This document shows, piece after piece, positions 22,945 to 34,536 of a DNA stretch of 64,000 bases. The stretch lies in assembly GCF_002878395.1 (NCBI RefSeq), contig NC_061114.1, positions 141,078,784-141,142,783 of the forward strand, given 5' to 3'. Numbering within the stretch: the first letter of the stretch is position 1; each line of letters opens with the position of its first letter. This DNA is from Capsicum annuum. Its lineage: Eukaryota; Streptophyta; Magnoliopsida; Solanales; Solanaceae. The translations under genes and the position numbers were made by a program. Under the pieces are notes generated by a model, which ran no database searches, was not told where the DNA came from, and saw only the letters and a program-made list of their open reading frames with translations.

Positions 22945-24427
22945 TGATCTTAGGCATATTTATACACATAAGTGTCATTATCTATGCAAATTTAGCCAAG
23001 TTTGGAGGACTTCTTGATGTACTTAATGAGTTATTAAGTTGTAGTTCTGTATTTACGTGTTGAATAACATGTTTAGAGTTTTTAAGATGCATCTAAAACA
23101 ACTGAAGAATCGAAATGATCAAATAGAGTTTGGACGAAAAAATGAGTGGTACTATCTTGAGCTATACGTGTACTAGTGTACTTTGATGAGCTCTATTATG
23201 TTTTATGAACTAATTCTTGCTATATGATATTGAAGGAAACCATTTAAGTTTTTATGAGTAATGTAGGGAAGAAAAATGAGCTTAAAAAAGTTGGAAAGGC
23301 ATCTACAATGCATGGGACACGAAGCAAAGTAAAGAGACTGCATCATAGTGAAGAATTGGAAATTTGAGCACAAGAGCATGTCACGCTCTCTATCCTCTGC
23401 GATAAGAGTGTGCTATGTGCCCTTGGACAAAAGTTTCAATTGCACATTCCAGTAGGTATACGCGATAAAAGTGTGGCATGCCCACTGACCTTCGTGATAA
23501 GAGCATGCCATTCTCTTGGTATTTTTTGCGAAAAAATCATCCTACACTATAAATAGGACACTTAGATTCTATTCTAAAAACCTTGGATGACTTTGAGAGA
23601 GATAAAACACCCAAAGGAGGATTAAAATAGGGGTTTTCTTTATTACTTTATTTTTATTGTAGTTTTTACCTATGAACTCCATTATGATGATTCATTGTAA
23701 AACATGAGTGGCTAAACACCCTTATTCTAAGGTTGAGGCTATGAGCATGAGTACTTAGCATTCAATTAAGTTGGTTTTAAGTTTATTATCATATTTGGTT
23801 GTTCATATATTCTTGTTATTACTATTTTATTGGCTCACGACCTTTAGAATACACCTATATCTCTATTGTGGAACCAAAAAGAGGAACATTAGATTAGAAC
23901 GTGGAACATATGGAGTGACTTCTTGTCTTTTAAAAGAATTAAAGATAGGATTTGCGATTAGGATAGGAATATACCTAATTTGGCCTATTTAATTCAAATA
24001 TGAGAAGAAATACAAATGAGTTTAAATTAGTTCTTACATCCCCCCTCAACAATGTAGTTGTGGGGCTAAAAATGGGTGATTAGAGGCTTTAAAGACCGTA
24101 ATCATGTTATTAACCCCGTGAATCAACAACCAAGACAATTACCTTGACCAACATGATAGTCTAAATTTGTAGGATTGTTCAAATTGGCTTGACCCTAGAT
24201 TTCTCCTAATCATTTTTCAAACATATTATATTCTCATTATTATTTATTGTTACTTTTAATTTTCAAATCATAAAATATCATGGACACAACTCGCACTTAT
24301 TTAATCTCGTTAGTGAAGCTAGAATTAGACTGCTTGCTAAGTCCTTGTGGGATCGATATTTTGCTCGAAAGAGTCACTTTATTACTCACACGACCACGTA
24401 CACTTGCGTGTGAGGTAGGATAAAACA
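22945..24427 (+). repeat. E1 right LTR
   Basis: Begins TGATCTTAGGCATATT and ends GATAAAACA. A canonical CTATAAATA lies at 23547-23555. The U5 hairpin is at about 24040-24065, and near the end CCACGTACACTTGCGTGTG is shared with E2 and E3. Confidence 0.8.
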
Positions 24428-24595
24428 CAAATTGAGATAAGACTTATAATAACATGGATATATAAATTATAGCATAGCACTATCCACATCTGCTCTCGAA
24501 TTGCGTAACCCCATGACCACCATCACGAGCACCTTTACTTCTACCTTAAGCACCTCAGGCAGCACCCTGATGATGCTTAAACTACACCTTTTAGA
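24428..24595 (-). pseudogene. G1 gag C-terminal remnant between E1 and X
   Basis: The minus strand gives a Gly/Arg-rich stretch ending RCGQCYA, which is the gag-protease boundary style of Tekay elements. It is the missing upstream neighbour of the protease piece ending at 12158. The left side is cut by E1 and the right side by the X LTR. Confidence 0.6.
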
Positions 24596-25781
24596 TGTAA
24601 GTGATTGTCATGTTTATAGTAATCCAACGAAGGTTGGTGTTAAATCCTTAGGGATTTAATACAAGGATTTCAATACTCGAGAGTGTTAGAAGTCAACTAG
24701 GAGTTGACTTATAATTTGTAGTAAGCAAAAATGAAAGTAAAAATGGGGAATTTATTTGGATGTTTTCAAATTTAACAATTTTGTTATTTTCATAATACCA
24801 TTTCAAACCTAAAAATAATTAGAGTGTAATTAAGTGTGGATGGGACTTGGGTTTATGTCTTCCTAGGTGTGGGTTTATGCATGGGTATTTGATTATTTGT
24901 CCAAATTTAACTAGAAGTCATGGGTAGGATAGATCTAGAAGTTTTAGTGTTGATTTGACAATCAAACACCAAATACCACAAATGTGTTCTTTTGAACACC
25001 TCATAAGTGTAAAAAATTTAACAATCTATGGCCTCAATTAACATCCTTATGTCTAAGAGATGCTATTAAATAAACTAATTCAAGTTATTGTTTACACTCA
25101 TTCTTCAGCCATATCTCCTTTTTCAAGAATGATATTTGTTTAAAGGAAATTAGGCTTTGAAACCCCTAATTCTTAGTTAAAGCATGGAATGAATGTAAAA
25201 GCTATATCAAATAGGTAATTTGGAAGACAAATAAACAAAATCCATGCACTAATCACAACTTATTCAAGCATAACCCCGAGATGAAGAATTAGCTACTTAT
25301 GGGGAGAAAAAGTCAAGATATACCTTAATTTCCTTCAAATTGATCCATAGAAAGTAAAGAGAATACAATATCCAAGCTTTAATTTCAAACAAATAATTCT
25401 TTACTTGAGAGTCACTCCAATGTTTCTTAGCTCAAGAAAAGTACAATAATGGTGGAAATAAGCTAAAAAATCCCTTTTGACCCTATATTTCTGTTTGTCT
25501 GATATTATGAAAATGTCACCGCACCATTAACATGATTGAGTAGATCCACACAAGTGGGGCGCAGTTGAGTCACAAATGACATTGCTTATGTCATTTTGGA
25601 TACCTACTTATGTATGTGCCTCAGGTACGTGCGTAGGTAGCCTCCTGACACATCCATGTGAATTTTAATACTTTTTTTCTTTCGTATTTGACCACCCATT
25701 GACTTCAATGGCTTGCTCATGAAAAACATCATAATTAAAGCTTAAGAAATACTAAAAATTTGTCAAATTGATCACTTATCA
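24596..25781 (-). repeat. X 3' LTR
   Basis: On the minus strand it begins TGATAAGTGATCAATTTG at 25781, after a TTTGAGGGGT purine tract (25791-25782), and ends CACTTACA at 24596. Both ends are TG..CA. Only one LTR of X is visible, so the ends rest on the TG/CA termini, the purine tract, and the switch to G1 gag at 24595. Confidence 0.6.
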
Positions 25782-25853
25782 ACCCCTCAAACTTAAACTA
25801 TTATTTTTCCTCAAGCAACGAAGAATAATCTAATTCAATAGGGTAATTATGTG
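25782..25853 (-). other. X 3' end piece with polypurine tract
   Basis: The reverse complement reads CTTGAGGAAAAATAATAG then GTTTGAGGGGT, equivalent to the GAGGACGAA..TTTAAGTGTGGGG end of the E3 internal regions. C1 cuts it at 25853. Confidence 0.6.
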
Positions 25854-26595
25854 TTGAAACCCAAAGGGGTTGCACCACATAGTGAGGGACCAGGTCCGTC
25901 AAAGTCAATCACAGGAAAAACATAGTAAAGTATCTAGGAATCAAAACACAGTGCAAGAGAGTAAAGAACATGGACTTTTAATGTGGAAACCCCCTTGCGC
26001 AAGGAGGGAAAAACCATGGCTTGCCCTCTCAAGCACCTTCAAATACACTATAATCAAACTCTTGATTTCACCCTTCAATGAACCTAACTCTAGGTATCTT
26101 TCTCATGTAATAACTCTACTACAAGCCTATCTTGGTAACTCTGCCAAGGACACTCTTCACTGATTAACTCTAATCAGTATTAAACTTAGGTAACTCTACC
26201 TAAGCACTCTCTAGACAAAATAAAATACTACTCCTATAGCATGAGTAGTTCAGTTACAAATCAGTATTCACTCAAGAAAAATTTCTATTAAAGCTCTCAT
26301 AAATAGCTAAGCACTTGAGCGGTGTTGAAATAAGGTTTTTGCTACCTCTCTTCACTTTTTGCAATTGCGAAAAACTATTTGATGAAGAAGCATCTTTTTT
26401 GTTTTATAAATGAGTGATGGTTATGTCTGAAATATCATTGGACTAACTATCCTAATCAGTAGAAGAAGCACCTGGAAGTTTGTTACATAAGAGGACAAAA
26501 TTATGTAGTCACGCGTGCCAGCTGTATTGTACCATGAATATCCAGGGACCTGGTCCCTTGCAGTTAGTTGCTCATCATCAAAACTACATATAACA
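25854..26595 (-). repeat. C1 3' LTR
   Basis: On the minus strand it begins TGTTATATGTAG at 26595, preceded by an AAAAAGGGAGAAAAT purine tract (about 26611-26597). It matches 31664-32407 along its length. The open frame 25870-26163 lies within it and is not a gene; the same translated wording recurs at 31679-32005. Confidence 0.85.
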
Positions 26596-27447
26596 ATTTT
26601 CTCCCTTTTTGATGATGACAAACCAACCATACAACTTGGACCATCAATACACATCTATCATATTTAATCAGTGTAATTACCACTCTGAAGATGAATGTTC
26701 CTCCTATGACCATACAACACAGGGAATTGGTCCCTTGTTGTTATTTACAGTAGAAAAACTCCTGTTTTCTTCCCTTTGTCACTATGCCTTACCATAATCC
26801 CCCTATCATCATCACATACATACCTGGTCCTTATATATAAAGTCAGTATTCCCTCTTTTGGCATCATTGAAAAGGATTAAAATTAAACCATAAATAAAAA
26901 TAAGTACATGCTAATTAAATCATGGCTACTGGGGCAACACTAACATAAAGAATAGTTTTAAATATAGGAAATAAATGAAGTACACAAGACAAATTCATTC
27001 ATTTATAAACAAAAGTTAGCACCAGTACAATCATACTAATATAATACATAACAAAACTATCGTCAAGATCCATCACAAGAAGCAAAATATGAAACTGACA
27101 CTGGATTGATTTGAGGACAAGGATAATAGTACTTAGGTAGAGGGAGGTTTGGGGAAAGAGACTTAAGCAATATTTCCATTCTTGAATTTCTAGTATTGTT
27201 GAGCATCCAACAACATTTTGGTGAAATCCTGCACTTCATAATTCTATTCTTGAACTTTACCAATCAGTTCAATCACTATTGCCTAGAGTTTTGCATTTTC
27301 AGCTGCAAGTTTATCAATGAAACCTGGTCCATGAGAGGACAACCTTTGATTCAGGTGCACTATTTTAGCATCTTTGTCAGCCAACTTGATACTTAACTCC
27401 TCCATTTCCTTTCCCAATCTTTCTTGAATAGCTAGCAACTCAGATAC

Positions 27448-28150
27448 TTAAGAGACAGATCTAACTTTACCCTCTATGTATTCATTCTCCACAAGAGTTG
27501 TTGGGCTGATCATTTGCTTGGTTGTTCTAGGTGTTCCCTTAGTTCTATCCATACCATAATGTTTAAAAACCTTGTTTAATATATATCCATATGGCATTCC
27601 ATGTTTGCCTTTCTTTTCATACACCACTTTATACATATGCTCTATCTTTAGAGTAGGAAGACTTATCAATTCATGTTTGCTCAAGGTTTCTATAAGAAAT
27701 GAGTCAACACCAGAGATAATTATTCTTTCTTTAGATCTTTGTAATAAGACCTTGTTAATGAGTTCAAATACCAACTGATATTTATTTATCAAGAATTTTT
27801 TTTCACTACAGATATGGAAGTCCCTCTTACCTTTAATGCATTGATCATAAACTCAGTTGAGGGATACTAGTTCACAACTATCCTCATACCTATTATAGGG
27901 ACATCCAAGATCTTTCCTAATAATTCTTCATCCATATTGATAAGCTTACCTTGCACCTGGGCCTTCAATCTTAGCTCATCTTTTGAGAATTCCATGGTGT
28001 AATAAAATTCCCTTATATCAATTTCAAAAACCATTAGTGTTATTACCTAAAATAGATGGAAACATCTTTGATGCCTAACATATGCTATCAACTTTACCAT
28101 TCTAGGTTTCTCATAAATTCTAGGATCAAAAACTCTTTTTGAAAAAACGT
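27448..28150 (-). pseudogene. Putative plant transposon protein-like ORF carried by C1
   Basis: The minus strand reads VFEIDIREFYYTMEFSKDEL, DEELLGKILDVPIIGMRIV, then an in-frame stop and a shift. An open piece (27792-27448) follows with LIETLSKHELISLPTLKIEH, KGKHGMPYGYILNKVFKHYG and a C-terminal ENEYIEGKV. I recognise this as the domain called putative plant transposon protein, common in solanaceous repeats; this is from memory and was not searched. It occupies the place where pol should be in a copia element. Its biochemical role is not known. Confidence 0.65.
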
Positions 28151-28199
28151 TTTAAGTTCTTAAGTTTCCAATCCTTCTTTCTCTAGACATATACTTATT

Positions 28200-28760
28200 T
28201 TCCTCTTCCTTCTTTTTTCTTTTAGGGTTGCTATTTAGCTCTTCTTTCTCATGCATCTGTGTTTTTTTTCTTGGGACCAGGTCCCTTAGAAACCTTCTTT
28301 CTTCTTACAGCTATGTGCTTCTTCCTGCTTACAGCAAGGCCGCCAGACCTTGACATAGAGGAAATGGTCCTCTCAACTATAGAAACATCCTTTATCCCTT
28401 CTTTGATTGCAACAACATCTGTTTATCTAAAGTTCTCTCCTCTATCGGCCTCCAAAACTTTAGTATTTTCATTCTTTCTTTTCCTATTTCCCCTGAGTTT
28501 TTTCACAGACTATCTCAGAGGCACTTCCTCCATATCTTTCTCATTCTCCTTATTTGGAGGTAACAACATATCTTTTCCTCCATTTACTTCATCATTATCA
28601 TATACTTCCTGTTCTACTTTACTGAATGAGGTGTTATGTGCAAACAGAAGTAAGTTCTTATCCACCCAGTTCTTATTACAAAAAATATCAACCCTTTTAG
28701 CTAGTATTTCTTCACAAAATAATTGAGCAAAAATAGGGTTCAAATTTGTGGAAATAATAG
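28200..28760 (-). pseudogene. Charged C1 interior segment
   Basis: An open frame at 28743-28510 (EILAKRVDIFCNKNWVDKNL, then an acidic NDEVNGGKDMLLPP) with a Lys/Ser-rich continuation. It probably belongs to the same degraded ORF as the segment downstream. I recognise no domain. The complementary-strand frame 28259-28726 is hydrophobic and looks like a shadow. Confidence 0.4.
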
Positions 28761-30100
28761 AACCTAGTGCTTGTTGTGTTTCAAAGAATTTAGATTTTAT
28801 GGATTTTTCAAATGACCTAGGAAAATGGGAATTTTTAGATTGAGAAACTTCTTGTTATATTGGTGACCTAAACACTTGGTTTGAATTGTCTATCATAATT
28901 TGTTGAGCATAAAATTTCAAGTTTAAGAAGGGTTCGATGAAGATTGACTTAATTTTGGGTTCTGGATTTCTTATAGAGTTTGAGGAAGTAGTAATACTAT
29001 CCATTTGATTTTAAGAAAGAGGGATAAACTAGTTTAGTTTAGGGATGATTTTAGTTTTGGGTAGATGAATTTTGAATAGTTGAAGAACACTGACGTAATG
29101 GTCTGATTTAGCAATTTTAAGGACGACCAATGTCATTTAAAGATATTTCTTTTGAACTGATATATCTGAACCTAATAAGTACGATTCTTCACTTTGCAAA
29201 GAAATTAACAGCTTAGGAAGATGTATGGCTTTTTAGACAGTATTTTTGTGATTACTTAAGCATCATGTAGGTACTAACCAAAGAGATATGACCAGGTCCC
29301 TCTCCGTTTAATTGAATTACCCATTTGTTTTAGCTTTATTTGTTTCCTTGCCAAATTGTTCCCATGGGTGTATACCTACAGATGTATGAATCTGAGTTAG
29401 ATTATACTGCACCTACATTATCATAGATTCCTGTCTCCAAAACATAGCCAATTCTTGGATTTACACTCCTTGGAACTTTCTTTTCTTAGATGAGTTTTCT
29501 AAGGACCAGGTCCCTTGAATTAAACTGTTTCAAAATATGACACCTTAACCTTAGAGTTCCTTGAGAGAGAGAAAACACAGTCAGATCTTTTAAGATCAAG
29601 CTCTAAACACCCACTTTTAATGAACATTCCTGACTGCAATCCACTTTCTCTAACTTGGACCCATGATCACTTATTTGATTTGGGAACCCACTTGAGTTTG
29701 AGTTCCCAGTAAAAAGACAGTGGTGTGATCAAAACTTTCTTGGCCCATTTAGGTAGAGAATTCTTCTTTACCTTTTTCACAGATTTGAACCCCTTATGCA
29801 GTATACTTTCCTGCTGAACACATCTGAATTTGTTCATTCTAGCACTTATCTATCTTTAAAAATTCCCCTTAGTATGCCTATTTTTCCCTCAGTGATTGCA
29901 CATAGGTTTGAAAACCTTATTTCTAGCACCATTGTCAGTCTTTTATTACCACCCAACAGGCTGGAGTTCTCCTTTAAAGAACAATCCTTTGCAAGCATTA
30001 ACACCCTGACTAATCAAATTAGAATGAATATGTGAAGAAGCAGTTCATTTAAGAGATTTATTCAACTCTTCTCTTAAGCGGACCAAGTCCCTCTCTAACA
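28760..30100 (-). other. C1 interior, no recognisable coding content
   Basis: AT-rich sequence without a readable domain on either strand. It contains clear copies of the C1 palindrome at 29290-29300 and about 29502-29515. No copia pol motif was found here. Confidence 0.5.
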
Positions 30101-30480
30101 CTTCATTCTTGTGAAGTGCAGACATAAGGTGTTTTTGGGAATCCCTCAATATTTCCTCAAGATCAACTTGAAGGTTTTAAGCTTCTTTCTTTTTTTTTTC
30201 CATCTACATCGTTTACTTTCTTCAGATTACTCATCAAACTTAAATTTTTAGATTTCATCTTTTTGATCAAATCTTTATTTTTAGAAATTTGGATAGTTAA
30301 AGTAATCAACTCATGCTTTTGATTCTCTACTTTTTCTTCTAAGGCATTCTTCTCGGCAGTTAGTTTACATACAGAGTCTATCAATATACTTGAAAGACTT
30401 TTTATCTTCCTAGCAGTGTAATATTTAGATTCTACTTAATATTAGATGGAGTTACTTCTTTTTCTTTTACATTTTTTGTG
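30100..30480 (-). pseudogene. C1 coiled-coil segment
   Basis: The open piece 30384-30163 reads as a long amphipathic helix (NALEEKVENQKHELITLTIQ, KNKDLIKKMKSKNLSLMSNL). It follows the gag zinc knuckle in the direction of transcription and is probably the C-terminal extension of the gag ORF. Confidence 0.55.
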
Positions 30481-30515
30481 TCTTCCACGAGTGTATACAA
30501 GGAATCATGGATAAC

Positions 30516-31640
30516 CTAACCTTCTTGCATTTCTAGCATAGAAACATCTCTTATCTCCTTATCTTTACCTGAATCACTAGAAGAATCTCTCCATGCTCTT
30601 AGAGCTTGCTTTATAGTATACCCAATTGCTATTTTCCTTCTTGAATTTTTAGGGATATGGTCCCTGTTCTTTCCCTTGTCACCTCTAGTTATGACGTCCC
30701 CTGGTAATCCACTTTGTGCAATGGACAATTCTTAATGAAATGCTCAGGATGTCTACATTTGTGACATATCTCTGTACTGCTTCCTCTTTTGTTGCTATTT
30801 TTTTTCATTAGAACTGACCACTCATATTCATGGCTCTAACAATCCTACTTTCCAAATAGGCAACATCTGTATCTTCTTCACTTGAATCATGTTTTGAGGC
30901 TTCAAAGTCAGAGATTTTTCTCTTTTTACTTTCTTCTTCTCCAGCTCTTGCTATTTCTTAAGCTCATGGGTCTCTAGATTACCAATGAGTTCATCCATGG
31001 TAAGGGTCTTGAGGTTCCTTGCCTTAGTTATCCACTTTTCTTCCACAAGACTTAGGAATAACACCAAGAATCTTTCTCACTTGCGTATACAATGGAATCA
31101 CTTCTCATAAGCAGTGAAGCTCATTTGTGATAGAAGTGAATCTAGTATTTATTTCTTGGATTATTTCTCTTTTTTCATGGAGAAGGTTTCATACTTAGTG
31201 GTTAGCATGTCTACTTTAGAATCTTTCACATCTATAGTACCTTCGTGAGAAGTCCTCAAGAAATCCTAGAACTCTTTAGCAATTTTACCAATTGAGATCT
31301 TATTATATTAATCAGGGCCCTATCCCATAGACTAACAGTTTCTTGGCCTTGTAATTTTTCTCAATCTTCCTTATATCATCATCATACTCTCTCCTACTTT
31401 TAGCAACTATTCTAGTTATTTCTCCTTCCTTAACTTATTTAACAGGAATATGAGGACCATCAAGGATTATGTCTAAGTTCACTATCTTCATCCATAATAA
31501 AGTCGAACATCCTGGTTTTCCACTACCCATAATACTTTCTATCTATTAAATCTATGTGGTGTAGTGGTTGATTGTGCTCTTCCAGGTTAGGGGGAGCATC
31601 TATGCTAACCAAGACACTTTTGGTGTTAACCTTTTCGTGT
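30516..31640 (-). pseudogene. C1 gag (Ty1/copia type) remnant
   Basis: Directly after the primer site the minus strand shows a copia gag start (DAPPNLEEHNQPLHHIDLID, then a stop followed by WKTRM near 31515), FIMDEDSEL and ILDGPHIPV (about 31495-31445), and a zinc knuckle CHKCRHPEHFIKNC at about 30765-30722, with the correct C-x2-C-x4-H-x4-C spacing. An open piece 30728-30516 follows. Several stops and shifts break the frame. The protein would form the particle and bind RNA; the zinc knuckle itself is intact. Confidence 0.78.
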
Positions 31641-31645
31641 GACCT

Positions 31646-31660
31646 TTCTCTGATACCAAT
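31646..31660 (-). promoter_or_regulatory. C1 primer-binding site
   Basis: The minus strand has ATTGGTATCAGAG immediately downstream of the 5' LTR end, complementary to initiator tRNA-Met, the usual primer of plant copia elements. It fixes the element's orientation. Confidence 0.8.
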
Positions 31661-31663
31661 TTT

Positions 31664-32407
31664 TGAAACCCAATAGGGTTGTACCACGCAGTGAGGGCCA
31701 GGCACCTCAAAGTCAATCACAATCAAAACATAGTAAAGTATCCAGGAATTAAAATACAGTGTAGAAAGATTAATGAACATAGGATATTTAATGTGGAAAT
31801 ACTTCTTGCTCAAGGAAGGGAAAAACCACGGCTGGCCCTCACAAGAACCTCAAAATCCACTATAATCAAACTATTAATTATATCCTTCAATGAACAAAAC
31901 TCTAGGTTCTTTTCACTTATAATAACTCTACTACAAGCTCATCTTGGCAACTCTGCCAAGGACACTCTTCACTGGTTAACTCTAATCAGTATTAATCTTA
32001 GGTAACTCTACCTAAGCACTCTCTACAAGAAAATAAAACACTACTCTTATAGCATAAGTGGTTCAATTACAAATTAGTACTCACTCAAGAACAATTTATG
32101 TTTGATCTCACATAAATAGCTAAGTACTTGAGTAGTTTTGAAATAGGTTTTTTGTTGCCTCTCTTCGCTTTTTGCAATTGCAAAAAACAATTGATGAAGA
32201 AGTATTTTTTTCCTTTTATATATTAGTGATGATTAGGGTTGAAATATCATAGGACCAACTATCCTAATCAGTACAAGCAGCACTTGCAAGTTTGTTAAAC
32301 AAAAGGACAAAACTGTGTAGTCACGCGTGCCAATTGTATAGTACCATGAACATCTAGGGACCTGGTTCCTTGCAGCTAGCTGCTCATCATCAAAACTACA
32401 TATAGCA
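31664..32407 (-). repeat. C1 5' LTR
   Basis: On the minus strand it begins TGCTATATGTAG at 32407 and ends GGGTTTCA at 31664. It matches the 3' LTR closely; both carry the palindrome and a conserved block with AACTCTGCCAAGGACACTC. Confidence 0.85.
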
Positions 32408-32815
32408 TTGTGATTCAAAACCACCCAAAATAAAGCTATGCTAAATATCTAGGCTAACAATGTTCAAAAAAATCTCTCAAACATGTCATGGCCAAAATGA
32501 ACCAAAATTTTTCAAAAAGCATATTTCTACAAAGCAAGGATTCAATGTAGTATTAAATGAACCTTTCAAATCAATAATGATTCTTAATAAGTGACACAAA
32601 ATCTTCAAAAATCATTTCAATCTTTGCAATGCAACTTGCCTCGCTCATTTACCCCACCAGTAGGGTGACAAATTATCCTCTACCCCAAAGTATAGATCTC
32701 ACTCACATGCAAGATTAGATCCACATAGACAAGTCATTTAAATTATTAAATAATCTAAAATATTGAATAATTTACACTCACTCTCACAAATAAATTCAAG
32801 TACAACAAGTAGAAC
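32408..32815 (-). other. X 3' non-coding piece between C1 and the E3 array
   Basis: About 400 bp of AT-rich sequence with no coding content. It is bounded by the C1 LTR on the left and by the AGAAC target duplication of E3 (32811-32815) on the right. Confidence 0.6.
32811..32815. repeat. Target-site duplication, left copy
   Basis: AGAAC immediately before TGATGTTGGG of the first E3 LTR. The identical pentamer follows the last LTR at 47768-47772. Confidence 0.85.
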
Positions 32816-34536
32816 TGATGTTGGGTGAATTATACATTCTAATCTTGCTATTTTAGACTTTTCAACCATGTTTTGAGGATGATTCATGTTTCTAATGTGG
32901 TGATAATGACATAAATGTGCATATAAGTGTCCATGTATGTATTTACAATGTTTAATAGTGTTTTCAAACAAGTTTTGATTCAAATTGATCATTTAGAGTT
33001 CAAAAGAGAAAACTAGTGTGACTAGCTTGAGCTAGGTGTTTTTCTAATCTATTGTGTTGGGTTATAATGTGTTCCAATAAGTTACTAAGATTTTTATTAT
33101 GTATTTATATGTGAAACAACTTGTGGATAATTTTCAAGGGTCAATTGGATCAAGCCAAGGGTCAAAACAATGATTTAAAGATCAAAGTAAAATTAGCCTA
33201 TGCTTAGCTCGTGTTTTTAATCCACCATTTTGGATGTTGTGTTGTTTTGAGCTATAAATTATTGTGTTAAATGTTATAGTATTCTTGATGAATGGATTAT
33301 TATGATATAATTAGGATATACAAGTTTTAAATCAAGTGGAAATAACTCGAAAAGGCTTGGAAGGGATCATAGAAGCATAATACGCTACTTGATGCCAATT
33401 TGGACACCTGGAATATCCATGGAGAGTGAGGGTTTGTGTGAATTTATTTTGGTGCATGAAAAAATCAAAAATGTTCATAAGGCACTAAAATAATGAACCA
33501 AGACGATATAGAGGCGAGGCCTTGCCTGGAGCGGCGCTCAACCCAGGGCGCAGCCTTGCCTGTAGTGGGGCTATAGCCAAGGCGGTGCCCTCTCTACTCC
33601 CGGGCTCAATAACTGAATGTTTCCATCACCCTCACAGGTTTGTTTTACCACAAGGCTATAAATAAATCATGGTCACATTTTTTACTTACTTTTGGACGTC
33701 TCGGATGAGTTGTGAAGCTGTTCAACACTTCTTTTAGGGTTTATATCTCTTAATTTTAGTTTCTTTTATGGTTTTTATCATTAATCCAAGGGATTGGATG
33801 ATGAATATTTCTATCAAAATCTAAAACTCCCTATCCGGGGTTAAGGCCAAGATTATGACTACTTTCGTTTTGAATTAAGTTTATTAATTTGCTTATCATC
33901 ATTGGTTTTTTTTTTATGCTTGTTTTAACTATTTTAAGGATTAGCTACCCTTAGAATACATTAATTGTCAACCTTGTGATCTCGGGAGGGGTAATAAGGC
34001 GATAGAACATGGGAATAAGCAAAGTATGGTTTGTGTTTCTTTATGAAATAAGGAATTCAAATTAGTATCTAGGACAGGGATGTACTTAGATACCTCACTT
34101 GATTCATATGTAGGATGATATTTGTAAAGAACTTAAGTGAACTATTACATTTCCGCTCAACGATGTAGTTGTAAGGTTCAACTTAGGTAAAGGATTAGAG
34201 GTTGGAAAACCATAATCATGCAATTAACCCTACGAATCAACAACCAAGATAAGTAATTTAATGAATGAAGTTCAATAATGTAGTATGATTGTTCAAAAAC
34301 CTTTAAACCTGGGCTTCTATCCATTGATTTTCCTAAGTCATTACTTTCCCGCATTAGTTTAGTTTATTGTTAGTTTATAATTCTAGAACTCTATTGTTTA
34401 CTTTTTCTCAATCGTGAACTAGAATTGGATAGTCGGCAAATGCAAGTCCCTGAGAGATCGATATTTAGGCTTTCTTGAAGCCACTTTACTACTTGATAAG
34501 ACCACGTACACTTGCGTGTGCGCTTGGGCCCTGTCA
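32816..34536 (+). repeat. E3 LTR 1
   Basis: Begins TGATGTTGGGTGAATTATAC and ends GGCCCTGTCA. It contains a GC-rich block (about 33510-33600) upstream of a TATA box, and the U5 hairpin at 34151-34176 in weakened form. Confidence 0.9.
33656..33664 (+). promoter_or_regulatory. E3 LTR 1 TATA box
   Basis: CTATAAATA, about 60 bases after the GC-rich block. The same place reads CTATAAATA in LTR 2 (38074) and LTR 4 (46888) but CAATAAATA in LTR 3 (42476). Confidence 0.6.

Larger units (their letters stand above)
12159..24427 (+). mobile_element. E1: Athila-like Ty3/gypsy element with gag and protease only, hosting E2
   Basis: Direct repeats at 12159-13651 and 22945-24427 bound an internal region with a degenerate tRNA-Asp-type primer site, gag, and a protease whose frame is split by E2. 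It continues straight into a long 3' non-coding region with no RT, RNase H or integrase. It lies in G1. An AAAAC pentamer occurs at both outer edges (12154-12158 and 24422-24426), but the right copy overlaps the apparent LTR end, so the target duplication is not clean. The absence of pol makes it non-autonomous. Confidence 0.8.
25854..32407 (-). mobile_element. C1: non-autonomous Ty1/copia element with gag and an added ORF
   Basis: LTRs at 25854-26595 and 31664-32407 match end to end. The minus-strand order is a tRNA-Met primer site, a copia gag with zinc knuckle, a coiled-coil region, a low-complexity charged region and a plant-transposon-protein-like ORF. I find no integrase, RT or RNase H wording anywhere in the 5 kb interior. 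Flanks are ATGTG (25849-25853) and TTGTG (32408-32412), a near-match target duplication. The element carries many copies of a GGGACC-GGTCCC palindrome (see findings). Confidence 0.82.

Noticed and set aside
24422..24426. AAAAC as the target duplication of E1
   Set aside because: It matches 12154-12158, but in the LTR alignment it lies inside the apparent right LTR end. Left as possible, not claimed.
28259..28726. 155-codon plus-strand frame that looks like a membrane protein
   Set aside because: Complement of a charged C1 segment; no homology wording of its own, and it lies inside the element against its coding direction.
31523..31813. 96-codon minus-strand frame
   Set aside because: Runs from the C1 LTR through the primer site into gag. 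Only the downstream part is gag; the start is non-coding LTR.
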